DNA of 24,905 nt from an uncultured Lachnospiraceae bacterium (GCA_910579495.1 CAJTVD010000060.1:1-24905); one strand, 5' to 3'. Shown: positions 6,966-15,399, counted from the first letter of the stretch. The notes: a model not told the origin generated them from the sequence alone. A program made the numbers and translations.

Positions 6966-8000
6966 ATGAAGTATGTAGAATTTGATCCATCCAGGCCTAT
7001 GGACATTGTGCTTCTTGGGCGGGTTGCCATTGACTTTAACCCCGCATACAATGACCAGGTGAAGGAGGAATTCAAGCCCTTAAAGAAAGTCCATATGTTT
7101 GAAAAATTTGTTGGGGGTTCCCCGGCGAACATAGCAGTAGGCGTTACCCGCCACGGGCTGAAAGCAGGGTTCTTTGGGAAAGTGTCCGACGACCAGTTTG
7201 GGGATTATGTGGTGGATTATTTCAATGAGCAGGGAATCGACACCACCCATATTACCAGATGCCAGAACGGTGAGAAGCTGGGGCTGACCTTTACGGAGAT
7301 GCTCTCCCCCAAAGAAAGCAGCATTTTAATGTACCGGAACTGTATTGCGGACTTGCAGCTCCATGTGGACGACATTGACGAAGCATATATCAAAAATACC
7401 AAAGCACTGCTGGTTTCCGGCACATCCCTGGCAGAAAGCCCTTCCAGGGAGGCGGCAATCAAGGCAGTCATGCTTGCCAAGAAGAACGGCACAGTAGTTA
7501 TTTTTGACATTGATTACCGGGAATACAACTGGAAAAATACCGATGAGATTGCAATTTATTATTCCATGGTAGCCAAAGAAGCAGATATCATCATGGGCTC
7601 CAGGGAAGAATTTGACCTGACCGAGAAACTGATCAGGCCAGGCATGTCGGATGAGGAAAGTTCAGCATACTGGCAGGGCTGCAATGCGAAGATCGTGGTG
7701 ATCAAGCATGGCATGAAGGGGTCTACCGCCTATACCTGTGACGGGCAGAAGTTCAGCATCAAGCCTTTCCCTGTGGAGGCAAGAAAAGGCTTTGGCGGCG
7801 GCGACGGATATGGTTCCGGCTTTTTATACGGCCTGTTCCAGGGGTGGGAGATTATTGACTGCCTGGAGTTTGGCTCTGCGGAAGCGTCCATGATGGTAAG
7901 GAGCAACAACTGTTCCGATTCCCTCCCGGGGCCGGAGGCAGTGGAGGCATTTATTAAGGAAGAGAAAGAAAAATTTGGAGAGATGATAGCCAGAGTGTAA
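6966..8000 (+). CDS. iolC: 5-dehydro-2-deoxygluconokinase (IolC)
   Basis: PfkB-family sugar kinase that phosphorylates 5-dehydro-2-deoxy-D-gluconate with ATP, the step before IolJ in inositol breakdown; cytoplasmic. From the chosen ATG it has 344 residues, normal for IolC. The N-terminal strand MDIVLLGRVAIDFNP, the GGSPANIAVG substrate loop (about residues 49-59) and the GFGGGDGYGSGF segment (about 273-284), holding the catalytic Asp and anion-hole glycines, identify the family. An in-frame ATG lies at 6951, but GGAGGG (6953-6958) sits 7 bases before ATG 6966, so the later start is preferred. It is the first gene of the iol operon, downstream of a candidate promoter and tandem operators. The iolD gene beside it makes the specific IolC assignment much safer than a generic ribokinase call. 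Confidence 0.92.
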   Translation: MKYVEFDPSRPMDIVLLGRVAIDFNPAYNDQVKEEFKPLKKVHMFEKFVGGSPANIAVGVTRHGLKAGFFGKVSDDQFGDYVVDYFNEQGIDTTHITRCQNGEKLGLTFTEMLSPKESSILMYRNCIADLQLHVDDIDEAYIKNTKALLVSGTSLAESPSREAAIKAVMLAKKNGTVVIFDIDYREYNWKNTDEIAIYYSMVAKEADIIMGSREEFDLTEKLIRPGMSDEESSAYWQGCNAKIVVIKHGMKGSTAYTCDGQKFSIKPFPVEARKGFGGGDGYGSGFLYGLFQGWEIIDCLEFGSAEASMMVRSNNCSDSLPGPEAVEAFIKEEKEKFGEMIARV

Positions 8001-8041
8001 GGGGATTACCAAACGGGCTGAAAATTAGGAGGATACAGAAC

Positions 8042-9973
8042 ATGGCCAAAACAACAAGAATGACTGTAGCGCAGGCAATCGTAAGATTTTTGGATAACCA
8101 ATATGTTTCCATGGATGGGGTGGAGACAAAGTTTGTAGAAGGGTTTTTTACCATTTTCGGGCATGGGATTGCCGTTGGCTTAGGAGAAGCCCTTGATTCC
8201 AATCCCGGAAATTTAAGGGTATTGCAGGGAAGGAATGAGCAGGGAATGTGCCATGTGGCCATCGCCTTTGCAAAGCAGAGCAACCGCATGAGGATTATCC
8301 CCTGCGCTTCTTCCGTAGGGCCTGGGGCGGCAAATATGGTAACCGCCTGTGCTACTGCCACCGTAAACAACATTCCGTTACTGGTATTTCCGGCGGATAC
8401 CTTTGCTTCCCGGCAGCCTGACCCGGTGCTGCAGCAGCTAGAGCAGAGCAACAGCCTGGCAACTACCACAAACGATGCCTTTAAGCCTGTGTGCAAATAC
8501 TGGGACAGGGTCACCAGGCCGGAAATGATTATGACAGCGCTGATCAATGCAATGCGGGTGCTCACAGACCCGGCGGAGACAGGGGCTTGCTGTATCGCCC
8601 TGTGCCAGGATGTGGAAGGGGAATCCTATGATTTCCCGGAGTATTTCTTTGAAAAGAGGGTGCACAGGATCACCAGGCCTGTTGCGGTAGAAGAAGAACT
8701 GGAAGAAATTGCGCAGGCCATAGCAGGGGCAAAGAAACCGCTGGTAATCGTAGGCGGCGGCGTGCGTTATTCCCAGGCAGGGGAAGCGGTGGAAAAATTC
8801 TGTGAAGAATTCCATATTCCCTTCGGGGAAACCCAGGCAGGAAAGAGCGCGTGCAAATCCAGCCATCCTTATTGCCTGGGGGGCATCGGTGTGACAGGCA
8901 CCTACGCTTCCAATATTATTGCAAAAGACGCGGATGTGGTGATTGCCATCGGCTCCCGGATGTCCGACTTTACAACAGGCTCCAAGCGCCTGTACCAAAA
9001 TGAAGATGTAAAATTCATCACAATCAACAACTCACGTTTCCACGCTTACAAAATGGATGCGGCCAAAGCGGTGGGGGACGCCAAAGCCACCGTAGAGGCA
9101 CTGGCAGAAAAATTAAGGGCTAAAGGTTATGTTTCCTCTTATGCAGGTGAAATTGAGGAGGCCAAAGGCAAGTGGGAAGAAGAAATGGCAAGGCTTGCCG
9201 GAATTGAATATACAGGAGATGATTTTGAACCGAATATCAAGGCAAGGGATCCCCGGACCGTTCCTGAGTTTGTAAAGCTCACCCAGGGGAAAATCACCCA
9301 GACCGCTGCCCTTGCGGCAATCCGCAGAGTGATTGACGGGGACGCCACAATCATTACCGCAGGGGGCTCCCTCCCAAGCTGTATGCAGAGAATGTGGACA
9401 ACGGATAAGAGGGGAGGATACCATGCGGAATATGGTTATTCCTGTATGGGCTACGAGGTTGCGGCCACTCTGGGCGTTAAATTTGCAGAGCCGGACAACG
9501 AAGTGTACTGCGTAGTGGGTGATTCCAGCTTCCAGATGCTCCACAGCGAGGTTATGACCATCATGCAGGAACGCAAAAAAGTAAATATCCTTGTATTTGA
9601 TAATTGTGGCTTTGGCTGTATCAATAACCTGGAAATGAACCATGGCATCGGAAGCCTTGCAACGGAGTTCCGTTACACAGATGGAAAGAAGCCCTGTGGG
9701 GAGCTGATCCCAGTTGACTATGCCAAGGTAGCGGAAGGTTATGGTCTGAAATCCTACACCTGCCGGACCATTGCAGAACTGGAAGACGCCCTTAAGGATG
9801 CCAAGGGCCAGGAAATCGCCTGCCTTTTCGACCTGAAGGTCATCCCCAAGACGATGACAGACGGTTATGAGTCCTGGTGGAACGTAGGGCTTGCGGACAC
9901 ATCCGTGAAAGAGTCTGTAAGGGAAGCCTGGAAAGGCGTAAAAACAGGAAGGGAAGAAGCAAGGGACTATTAA
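8042..9973 (+). CDS. iolD: 3D-(3,5/4)-trihydroxycyclohexane-1,2-dione hydrolase (IolD)
   Basis: Thiamine-diphosphate enzyme that hydrolyses the diketone ring made from inosose, giving 5-deoxy-glucuronate. It has 643 residues, the usual IolD length. The N-terminal ThDP-binding domain includes the FGHG segment and RNEQGM near residue 67, and the SSVGPGAANM loop follows. The middle domain starts around KKPLVIVGGG. The C-terminal cofactor site shows GDSSFQ at about residue 492 followed by FDNCGFG, the expected GD(G/S)...N magnesium/ThDP motif. AGGAGG (8027-8032) is 9 bases before the ATG. It sits between iolC and iolB, the typical order of the pathway genes. Acetolactate synthase is a relative but is excluded by the strong IolD-like length and the operon. 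Confidence 0.96.
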   Translation: MAKTTRMTVAQAIVRFLDNQYVSMDGVETKFVEGFFTIFGHGIAVGLGEALDSNPGNLRVLQGRNEQGMCHVAIAFAKQSNRMRIIPCASSVGPGAANMVTACATATVNNIPLLVFPADTFASRQPDPVLQQLEQSNSLATTTNDAFKPVCKYWDRVTRPEMIMTALINAMRVLTDPAETGACCIALCQDVEGESYDFPEYFFEKRVHRITRPVAVEEELEEIAQAIAGAKKPLVIVGGGVRYSQAGEAVEKFCEEFHIPFGETQAGKSACKSSHPYCLGGIGVTGTYASNIIAKDADVVIAIGSRMSDFTTGSKRLYQNEDVKFITINNSRFHAYKMDAAKAVGDAKATVEALAEKLRAKGYVSSYAGEIEEAKGKWEEEMARLAGIEYTGDDFEPNIKARDPRTVPEFVKLTQGKITQTAALAAIRRVIDGDATIITAGGSLPSCMQRMWTTDKRGGYHAEYGYSCMGYEVAATLGVKFAEPDNEVYCVVGDSSFQMLHSEVMTIMQERKKVNILVFDNCGFGCINNLEMNHGIGSLATEFRYTDGKKPCGELIPVDYAKVAEGYGLKSYTCRTIAELEDALKDAKGQEIACLFDLKVIPKTMTDGYESWWNVGLADTSVKESVREAWKGVKTGREEARDY

Positions 9974-9993
9974 TATTTCTTATAGGAGGATTT

Positions 9994-10779
9994 ATGGGCA
10001 AAGTATTTGGTTATCCGTCTTTTGATGAAAAAGGCGAGATGGTGCTGACAACTTATGACAACGAATATCAGGCAATGATGATGGATATCCGTGTATACCG
10101 CATGGGCAGCGGGGAGAACAGGAAATTTTTCAGGCAGGGGGAGGAGACGGCGGTCCTTCTTTTATCCGGAAAGATTACTTACAAGTGGGAAGGGCAGGAG
10201 CAAACTGTCACCAGAAAAGACGTATTTACAGAAGGCCCCTGGTGTGTCCATGTATGCCAGGGCGTGGAAGTGGCAGTAACGGCGGAGGCAGATTCCGAGA
10301 TTCTTGTACAGTGTACCCACAATGACAGAAGCTTTGCAAGCCGCCTGTATGCGCCGGAGGATGCCCCCTGGGGATATTCCAGCGTTGGGAAATTCGGCAA
10401 TGTGGCGAAACGCCGTGTAAATACCATTTTTGACCACGACATTTCCCCAAAGTCTAATATGGTCCTGGGGGAAGTGCTCAACGACAAGGGAAACTGGTCA
10501 GGCTACCTGCCCCACAGGCATCCCCAGCCGGAAACCTATCTTTTCAAGTTTGACCGCCCGGAGGGCTTCGGTGCAAGCTTTGTAGGGGATCAGGTATTTA
10601 AAAGCGTGGACAACAGCTTTTCCGCAATCCCTGGCGGGGAGCTCCATCCCCAGGCAGTAGCGCCAGGTTTCCAGATGTATACCTGCTGGATGATCCGCCA
10701 TTTAGATGGCAACCCCTGGCTCCAGACAGACAGATGCGAGGACGGGCGGTACGTATGGCTCCACGATGTAAATGAATAA
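9994..10779 (+). CDS. iolB: 5-deoxy-glucuronate isomerase (IolB)
   Basis: Cupin-fold isomerase converting 5-deoxy-glucuronate to 5-dehydro-2-deoxy-gluconate, the IolC substrate. The reading frame extends upstream into iolD, but TATAGGAGG just before ATG 9994 fixes the start (MGKVFGYPSF) and gives 261 residues, a normal IolB size. The metal-site segment LPHRHPQPETYLFKF (about residues 169-183) has the expected His-x-His and Glu, and TIFDHD and the late HPQAVAPG segment also match the family. The gene follows the iolD stop by 20 bases. A stem-loop after its stop separates it from the dehydrogenase. Confidence 0.94.
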   Translation: MGKVFGYPSFDEKGEMVLTTYDNEYQAMMMDIRVYRMGSGENRKFFRQGEETAVLLLSGKITYKWEGQEQTVTRKDVFTEGPWCVHVCQGVEVAVTAEADSEILVQCTHNDRSFASRLYAPEDAPWGYSSVGKFGNVAKRRVNTIFDHDISPKSNMVLGEVLNDKGNWSGYLPHRHPQPETYLFKFDRPEGFGASFVGDQVFKSVDNSFSAIPGGELHPQAVAPGFQMYTCWMIRHLDGNPWLQTDRCEDGRYVWLHDVNE

Positions 10780-10798
10780 ACAGTAAGGATAACCGGCT

Positions 10799-10820
10799 CC
10801 CGCCCAAAGAAACGGGCGGG
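10799..10820 (+). other. Intercistronic stem-loop between iolB and the dehydrogenase
   Basis: CCCGCCC (10799-10805) pairs perfectly with GGGCGGG (10814-10820) around an A-rich 8-base loop. No T-run follows, and an AGGAGG ribosome binding site comes 16 bases later. It resembles the hairpin at 3779-3799 and probably acts in mRNA processing or differential stability rather than as a full terminator. Confidence 0.55.
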
Positions 10821-10849
10821 GGCGGAACGATATATAGGAGGATTTGACG

Positions 10850-12001
10850 ATGGCAAGAGAGTTTATTATCCCGGGACAGATGATTACGGGAGCAGGTGCG
10901 TTAGATATGGCAAAAAGCGCTTTAGGCCAGTTTGGCAAAAAAGCCATGATTGTAACAGATAAAGTGATGATTGAGCTGGGCAACTGCGCCAAGTTAGAAG
11001 AGGCTTTAAAGGAGCAGGGCATTGCCTATACCATTTATTCAGAAATCACAGGGGAGCCGACGGATGTTATGATTGACAATGGCCTGAAACAGTACAAAGA
11101 AGACGGCTGTGATTTTCTGGTTGCCCTTGGCGGCGGCAGCCCCATTGATTCCATGAAAGCGATTGCCTCCCTTGTAAAGAACGGGGGAAACATTTCCGAT
11201 TATATGGGAAAAATCATTGATGTGGAAATGCCTCCCATGGTTGCCATTCCTACCACAGCGGGAACAGGTTCCGAGGCAACCCAGTTTACCATTATCACGG
11301 ATACAAAAAAAGACATTAAAATGCTGTTAAAAGGAAAGGTGCTGATGCCCAACCTTGCCATCAGTGACCCCCAGTTTACCATGACTGCCCCGCCGAAAAT
11401 CACAGCGGCTACAGGCCTGGACGCACTCTGCCATGCAGTGGAAGCATATACATCCAATAAAGCGCAGACCCTGTCCGACACCTTTGCCCTGTCAGCGGTG
11501 AAACGTATTTTCAGTTACCTGCCTGCAGCATTCCATGACGGGAAGGACGAAGAGGCGAGAATCCAGATGGCGGTAGCGGCACTGGAAGCAGGCATTGCTT
11601 TTAATAACGCTTCCGTTACCCTGATCCATGGAATGAGCCGTCCCATTGGCGCATTGTTCCATGTAGCCCATGGCCTTTCCAACGCTATGCTGATGAAGGA
11701 GTGCTTAAGCTTTGCTTTAGAGGGGGCATACGGCCGCTTTGGGGAGCTGGGCAGAATCATCGGTGCTGCGTCTTCGGAGGACTCCGATGAGGAAGCCAGC
11801 AAAAAATTCCTGGATGCGGTAATCGCCCTGACCAAAGAGCTGGAGACGCCAACACTGGAGGAGTATGGCATTAATAAAGAGGAGTTCTTCCATGTAATTG
11901 AAAAGATGGCCCACGACGCCATGGAAAGCGGAAGCCCCCAGAACACCAGAAGAGCTATCTCCCAGGCGGATGTAGAGCAGATGTACAAAAACCTCTGGTA
12001 A
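10850..12001 (+). CDS. Iron-containing alcohol dehydrogenase, possible malonate-semialdehyde reductase
   Basis: NAD(P)-linked group III (iron-dependent) alcohol dehydrogenase, 383 residues. The nucleotide-binding GGGSPIDSMKA begins at about residue 94, PTTAGTGSEAT follows, and the metal-binding pattern is complete: DALCH (Asp and His, about residues 190-194), IHGMSRP (about 259) and FHVAHG (about 270-275). A TTG two codons earlier is in frame, but AGGAGG (10836-10841) is spaced correctly only for ATG 10850. Family members reduce many small aldehydes, so the substrate is not fixed by sequence. Its position among iol genes, with iolA absent, suggests reduction of malonate semialdehyde from IolJ to 3-hydroxypropionate. 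Alternatives are a general aldehyde redox sink or a polyol dehydrogenase. Confidence 0.88.
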   Translation: MAREFIIPGQMITGAGALDMAKSALGQFGKKAMIVTDKVMIELGNCAKLEEALKEQGIAYTIYSEITGEPTDVMIDNGLKQYKEDGCDFLVALGGGSPIDSMKAIASLVKNGGNISDYMGKIIDVEMPPMVAIPTTAGTGSEATQFTIITDTKKDIKMLLKGKVLMPNLAISDPQFTMTAPPKITAATGLDALCHAVEAYTSNKAQTLSDTFALSAVKRIFSYLPAAFHDGKDEEARIQMAVAALEAGIAFNNASVTLIHGMSRPIGALFHVAHGLSNAMLMKECLSFALEGAYGRFGELGRIIGAASSEDSDEEASKKFLDAVIALTKELETPTLEEYGINKEEFFHVIEKMAHDAMESGSPQNTRRAISQADVEQMYKNLW

Positions 12002-12025
12002 GAGGAAGCGGGACGGGCAGGGAAA

Positions 12026-13240
12026 ATGGAATTAACGAAAAAGCAGACGAAACAAAGATTATTAATGATGATATTTGGCGCTTTTGCCATATTTTTTACA
12101 GGTTATCCCCATATATGGTCCGTTTACCAGCCCTACGTGATGGAACAGGCGGGATGGAGCCAGGGCCAGGCGTCCATGTGCTTTTATCTGTCCTTTGTCA
12201 CATTTGTGTTTGGGAACATCATCGGGGGGCGGATTCAGGATAAACGCAGCCCAAGGCTGGTGGTATTTATCGGCGGCGGGATATTTGCGGTGGGCGTGCT
12301 GCTGTCGGCGTTCCTGGTCATCCCTTCCCCCATCCCCATTTATATCACCTATGGGCTGATGCAGGGATTTGGGCAGGGAATGATTTATACCACAATTATT
12401 TCCACTGCCCAGAAATGGTTCCCGGGCAGGACCGGGTTTGCCTCAGGGATTGTGGTGACCGCCAACGGCTTATGCGGCTTTTTCCTGGCGCCTATTAGCA
12501 GGAAGCTTCTGGAAAAGGGCGGAGCGGGGCTGGCCCTTTTGGTGATTGGGATTGCCATTACCGTATCCTGGATCCTGTGCAGCCTTTTTTTCTATGTGCC
12601 GGGGGCGGAGCTTGCGCCAAAGGGCAAAGGTGCAGGGACGGCCTCAGGGCAGAAGCAGTATACCTCCAAAGAAATGATACATACCAAAAGCTTTTACTTT
12701 CTTCTGGCAACCATGCTCCTGGGGCTGATGTCTTATTTTATCCTCTCCCCGGTATCCCAGACCTACCAGACAGAGCTGGGGATTTCCACCCATTTGGCGG
12801 TGTGCGCAGTGATGTTCGGTTCCATTATGAACGCAGGCACAAGGCTGGCGCTGCCCACGCTGGCGGATAAGGCGGGGCGGATTGTGTGTATCAAAGGCGT
12901 CCTGCTGGTATCTGTGGGGGCAATGCTGGTACTTGGCTTTTCCAGGTCCATAGCCGTAACCGCGGCGATTGTGGTAATGTACGGCTGTTATGGCGGGATC
13001 ATGGGCAGCTTCCCTTCCTTTACCAGTTCGGTTTTCGGAATGGCCCATTCAGGGGAGAACTATGGCTATGTGATGTTCGGCATTGTGATTGCTTCTTTTG
13101 GGGCACCCGCCATTACCGGCCTGGTGACAGGAATGGGATATGGCATGCAGGGGGTATTCCTGATTGGTGCGGCTTTTGCTGCCATGGCTTTTGCCAGCCT
13201 GCTGATGCTGGAACGGGAACTGAAAAAAATGAGCAAATGA
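12026..13240 (+). CDS. MFS transporter, oxalate:formate antiporter (OFA) type
   Basis: Twelve-helix major facilitator protein, 404 residues. The start, with the first helix after a lysine-rich tail and the GYPHIWSVYQPYVME segment, is characteristic of the OFA group that moves small mono- and dicarboxylates. The IIGGRIQDKRSPR loop between helices 2 and 3 is the MFS signature, and the basic central loop lies around residues 190-215. It has a modest ribosome binding site (AGGG, 4 bases before ATG), 24 bases after the dehydrogenase stop. In this operon it could export an organic acid product such as 3-hydroxypropionate, or import a pathway substrate. It is not close in pattern to IolT/sugar-porter inositol carriers, so inositol uptake by it would be unexpected. 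Confidence 0.86.
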   Translation: MELTKKQTKQRLLMMIFGAFAIFFTGYPHIWSVYQPYVMEQAGWSQGQASMCFYLSFVTFVFGNIIGGRIQDKRSPRLVVFIGGGIFAVGVLLSAFLVIPSPIPIYITYGLMQGFGQGMIYTTIISTAQKWFPGRTGFASGIVVTANGLCGFFLAPISRKLLEKGGAGLALLVIGIAITVSWILCSLFFYVPGAELAPKGKGAGTASGQKQYTSKEMIHTKSFYFLLATMLLGLMSYFILSPVSQTYQTELGISTHLAVCAVMFGSIMNAGTRLALPTLADKAGRIVCIKGVLLVSVGAMLVLGFSRSIAVTAAIVVMYGCYGGIMGSFPSFTSSVFGMAHSGENYGYVMFGIVIASFGAPAITGLVTGMGYGMQGVFLIGAAFAAMAFASLLMLERELKKMSK

Positions 13241-13267
13241 ATAAACACAAAAACAGGAGATTGAGAT

Positions 13268-14107
13268 ATGGCATTGGTAACAATGAAAGCCCTGTTAGAG
13301 CAGGCGAAAAAGGAGCAAAGAGGTATTGGCGCTTTCAGTGTGGGCAATATGGAGATGGTTAAGGGTGCCCTGGAAGCAGCTGAGGAACTTAAAACCCCTA
13401 TCATCCTGCAAATTGCGGAGGTGCGGTTAAAGCATTCCCCCCTTGCGCTGATGGGGCCGATGATGGTGCAGGCGGCAAAAGAAGCAAAGGTGGACGTGGC
13501 GGTCCATTTAGACCACGGGCTTACCATGGAAGTGGTAAAAAAGGCACTGGCGCTGGGCTTTACTTCTGTGATGTATGACAGCTCTGCCTATTCTTTTGAA
13601 GAAAACATGGCGCGTACAAAAGAGGTGGTGGCGGCTGCCGGGGAGTATGGGGCAACTGTGGAGGCTGAGCTGGGGCTGGTTGGCGGAAGCGAGGATGGAA
13701 GCAGCGACCATGGCGTTAAGTGTACCAACCCGGAGGATGCCAGGGTATTTTGTGAAAATACTGGCATTGACGCCCTGGCGGTGGCCATCGGCAATGCCCA
13801 TGGCAATTATCCGGTAGCCCCCACCCTTGCCTTTGACGTGCTGGAAGAAATTCATAAAAAGACCAACCTTCCCCTGGTGCTTCATGGGGGGAGCGGCATC
13901 ACGGACGCAGATTTCCAGCGGGCGATTTCCCTGGGGATTGTGAAGGTGAATATTGCTACGGCAAGCTTTAACAGCCTCACCGCACATGCGCAGGAATATC
14001 TGCGCACACAGGGCGGGCATAATTACTTTGCCTTAAACGAAGCCATGGTGCGGGGGACTTATGAGAATGTTAAGCATCATATAGAGGTGTTTAACTGTGA
14101 AAATTGA
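13268..14107 (+). CDS. iolJ: Class II aldolase, likely 6-phospho-5-dehydro-2-deoxygluconate aldolase (IolJ)
   Basis: Zinc-dependent class II aldolase of the fructose-bisphosphate aldolase family, 279 residues. The zinc and catalytic residues are visible: HLDHG at about 80-84, the later histidine in GNAHGNYP (about 175-182), LHGGSG (about 204-209), and VNIATA binding the phosphate. GGAGA is 8 bases upstream of the ATG. In the iol pathway this enzyme splits the IolC product into dihydroxyacetone phosphate and malonate semialdehyde, and the operon strongly favours that role. By sequence alone a fructose- or tagatose-bisphosphate aldolase cannot be excluded. It is the last gene of the operon; no clear terminator follows, only a short GTCTTT/AAAGAC hairpin at 14129-14144. 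Confidence 0.85.
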   Translation: MALVTMKALLEQAKKEQRGIGAFSVGNMEMVKGALEAAEELKTPIILQIAEVRLKHSPLALMGPMMVQAAKEAKVDVAVHLDHGLTMEVVKKALALGFTSVMYDSSAYSFEENMARTKEVVAAAGEYGATVEAELGLVGGSEDGSSDHGVKCTNPEDARVFCENTGIDALAVAIGNAHGNYPVAPTLAFDVLEEIHKKTNLPLVLHGGSGITDADFQRAISLGIVKVNIATASFNSLTAHAQEYLRTQGGHNYFALNEAMVRGTYENVKHHIEVFNCEN

Positions 14108-14194
14108 TTTAGGCTGGCCAGTGGGCTTGTCTTTGCATAAAGACACTCATGGGAAGAATATACTGAAGAAAATCAGTGCAAAGAGAAATTCTTT

Positions 14195-14398
14195 ATGGCA
14201 AGGACAAAAGACAGGGCGCGGCAGTCCCTTGGGGAGGTATCTGCACCTCTTTTCCGCACTGCTACTTATGCCAGGCTTTCTGTTGAAAGCAGCCTGTCGG
14301 AGAGTGGCTCAATCCAAAGCCAGCAGATGCTGATGCGGGATTATCTGAAAGAAAAGAAGGAATTTTATCTGGTGGGGGAATATAAAGAAATGTAAAAT
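14195..14398 (+). pseudogene. Truncated serine recombinase N-terminus
   Basis: A 66-codon frame encodes the start of a large serine recombinase/resolvase: TATYARLSVE has the catalytic Ser29 in the YxRxS pattern, and SIQSQQMLMRDYLKEKKEF is the helix that follows in this family. The frame stops after GEYKEM, where the TG-containing loop and the rest of the catalytic domain should begin, and nothing recognisable continues in other frames. It lacks Arg residues and DNA-binding regions needed for activity. It is best read as a remnant of a transposon or integrative element, marking the junction between the iol operon and the signalling/ABC region. Confidence 0.8.
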
Positions 14399-14697
14399 GC
14401 TTATTTGATACAAAGGGAATAGGCAGAGTATTGTGAAAATAGGTGAAAACAAGGGATTCCGGCACAGTGGGTGTTGCTGGGAGCCCTTGTTTGTTTTAGG
14501 GGCTGTTTTATGGGGTGCGGGGGCAGCGCTTACAAGTGGCCCAAAGGCGCCCCCCCTGGAGCCGCGTTTGAACCCCTTGTTGCCCCATTTGCACCCCCTT
14601 ACATATTGGGGAAACGGAGCCTTTGACGGTAGATTTAGACGCCCCAATATGATAAAATAAAGTCCTAAAAAACAGTAAAACGAGGTATCATAGCTGT
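14399..14697. other. Geneless G+C-rich stretch and promoter region before the response regulator
   Basis: After the recombinase scar there are about 300 bases without a convincing gene. A 75-codon frame (14433-14660) starts with GTG and has Pro/Gly-rich composition from runs of C and G; I do not accept it. The stretch 14520-14600 is notably rich in CCCC and GGGG runs. Its right end holds the promoter candidate and inverted repeat listed separately. Confidence 0.5.
14602..14653 (+). promoter_or_regulatory. Promoter bracketed by a 10-bp inverted repeat
   Basis: CATATTGGGG (14602-14611) and CCCCAATATG (14642-14651) form a perfect 10-bp inverted repeat with a 30-base centre. Inside it is TTGACG (14623-14628), a good -35, and TATGAT (14648-14653) at a long 19-base spacing overlaps the right arm as a -10. 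Binding of a dimeric regulator, possibly the response regulator itself, could therefore control transcription of the two-component operon. As RNA, the left part would not be transcribed, so a hairpin role is less likely. Confidence 0.5.
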
Positions 14698-15399
14698 ATG
14701 GTGGCAGAAACGATTTTGATTGTAGATGATGAACAGGAAATTACGGATCTTCTGGAAATATATTTGAAAAACGAAAACTATGTTGTGGGCAAATGTTACA
14801 GCCCTCTGGACGCACTGGCCTTTCTGGAAAAGGAACCGGTAAGTTTAGCAATATTGGATGTGATGATGCCGGGGATAGACGGGTTTACACTCTGCCAAAA
14901 GATAAGGCAGAAATATCTGTTCCCCATTATTATGCTGACCGCTAAATCGGATGACATTGCCAAAATTCAGGGCCTGTCTTTAGGCGCTGATGATTATATT
15001 GTCAAACCGTTCAATCCGTTAGAGGTGGTAGCGCGGGTAAAAACACAGCTCCGGCGCTATAAGCAGTACAATGTAAATCCGGCAGGCACGGATGGGCCGG
15101 CAGAATATGATAATAAGGGGCTTTATATCTGCCCTGCCAGCCATAAATGTACTTTGAATGGAGAGGTGCTCTCACTTACCCCTTTTGAGTTTCACATCCT
15201 TTGGCACCTGTGCAAGAACCGTGGAAGGGTGGTATCGGCGGAAGAGCTGTTTGAAACCATCTGGGGCGAGGAATTTTTGGAAAGCAACAATAACACTGTA
15301 ATGGCCCATATTGCCCGGATAAGGGAAAAGATGGATGAGACGCCGCGGAAGCCAAAATATATTAAAACAGTCTGGGGGGTGGGGTATACCATTGAGTAA
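14698..15399 (+). CDS. OmpR-family response regulator, VanR-like
   Basis: Two-component response regulator of 233 residues. The receiver domain has the acidic pair Asp10-Asp11, phospho-acceptor Asp54 in LAILDVMMPG, the Thr in IIMLTAKSDD and Lys in YIVKPFNP. The C-terminal winged helix (about residues 135-233) shows LTPFEFHILWHLCKNRGRVV and ends in TVWGVGYTIE. The pattern is closest to VanR-type regulators, but no vancomycin-resistance enzymes follow, so the name VanR is not applied. The ribosome binding site is weak (GAGGT, 11 bases upstream). The gene overlaps the kinase start by 8 bases, implying coupled translation. Its targets are probably the DUF1430-like/ATPase genes downstream and its own promoter. 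Confidence 0.92.
   Translation: MVAETILIVDDEQEITDLLEIYLKNENYVVGKCYSPLDALAFLEKEPVSLAILDVMMPGIDGFTLCQKIRQKYLFPIIMLTAKSDDIAKIQGLSLGADDYIVKPFNPLEVVARVKTQLRRYKQYNVNPAGTDGPAEYDNKGLYICPASHKCTLNGEVLSLTPFEFHILWHLCKNRGRVVSAEELFETIWGEEFLESNNNTVMAHIARIREKMDETPRKPKYIKTVWGVGYTIE

Noticed and set aside
8042..9973. Acetolactate synthase for the thiamine-diphosphate enzyme
   Set aside because: Length of 643 residues and position between iolC and iolB fit IolD better.
14433..14660. 75-codon frame between recombinase scar and response regulator, considered as a bacteriocin precursor
   Set aside because: It starts with GTG, its Pro/Gly/Leu-rich residues arise from C and G runs, and it has neither a plausible leader nor lactococcin-972-like features.
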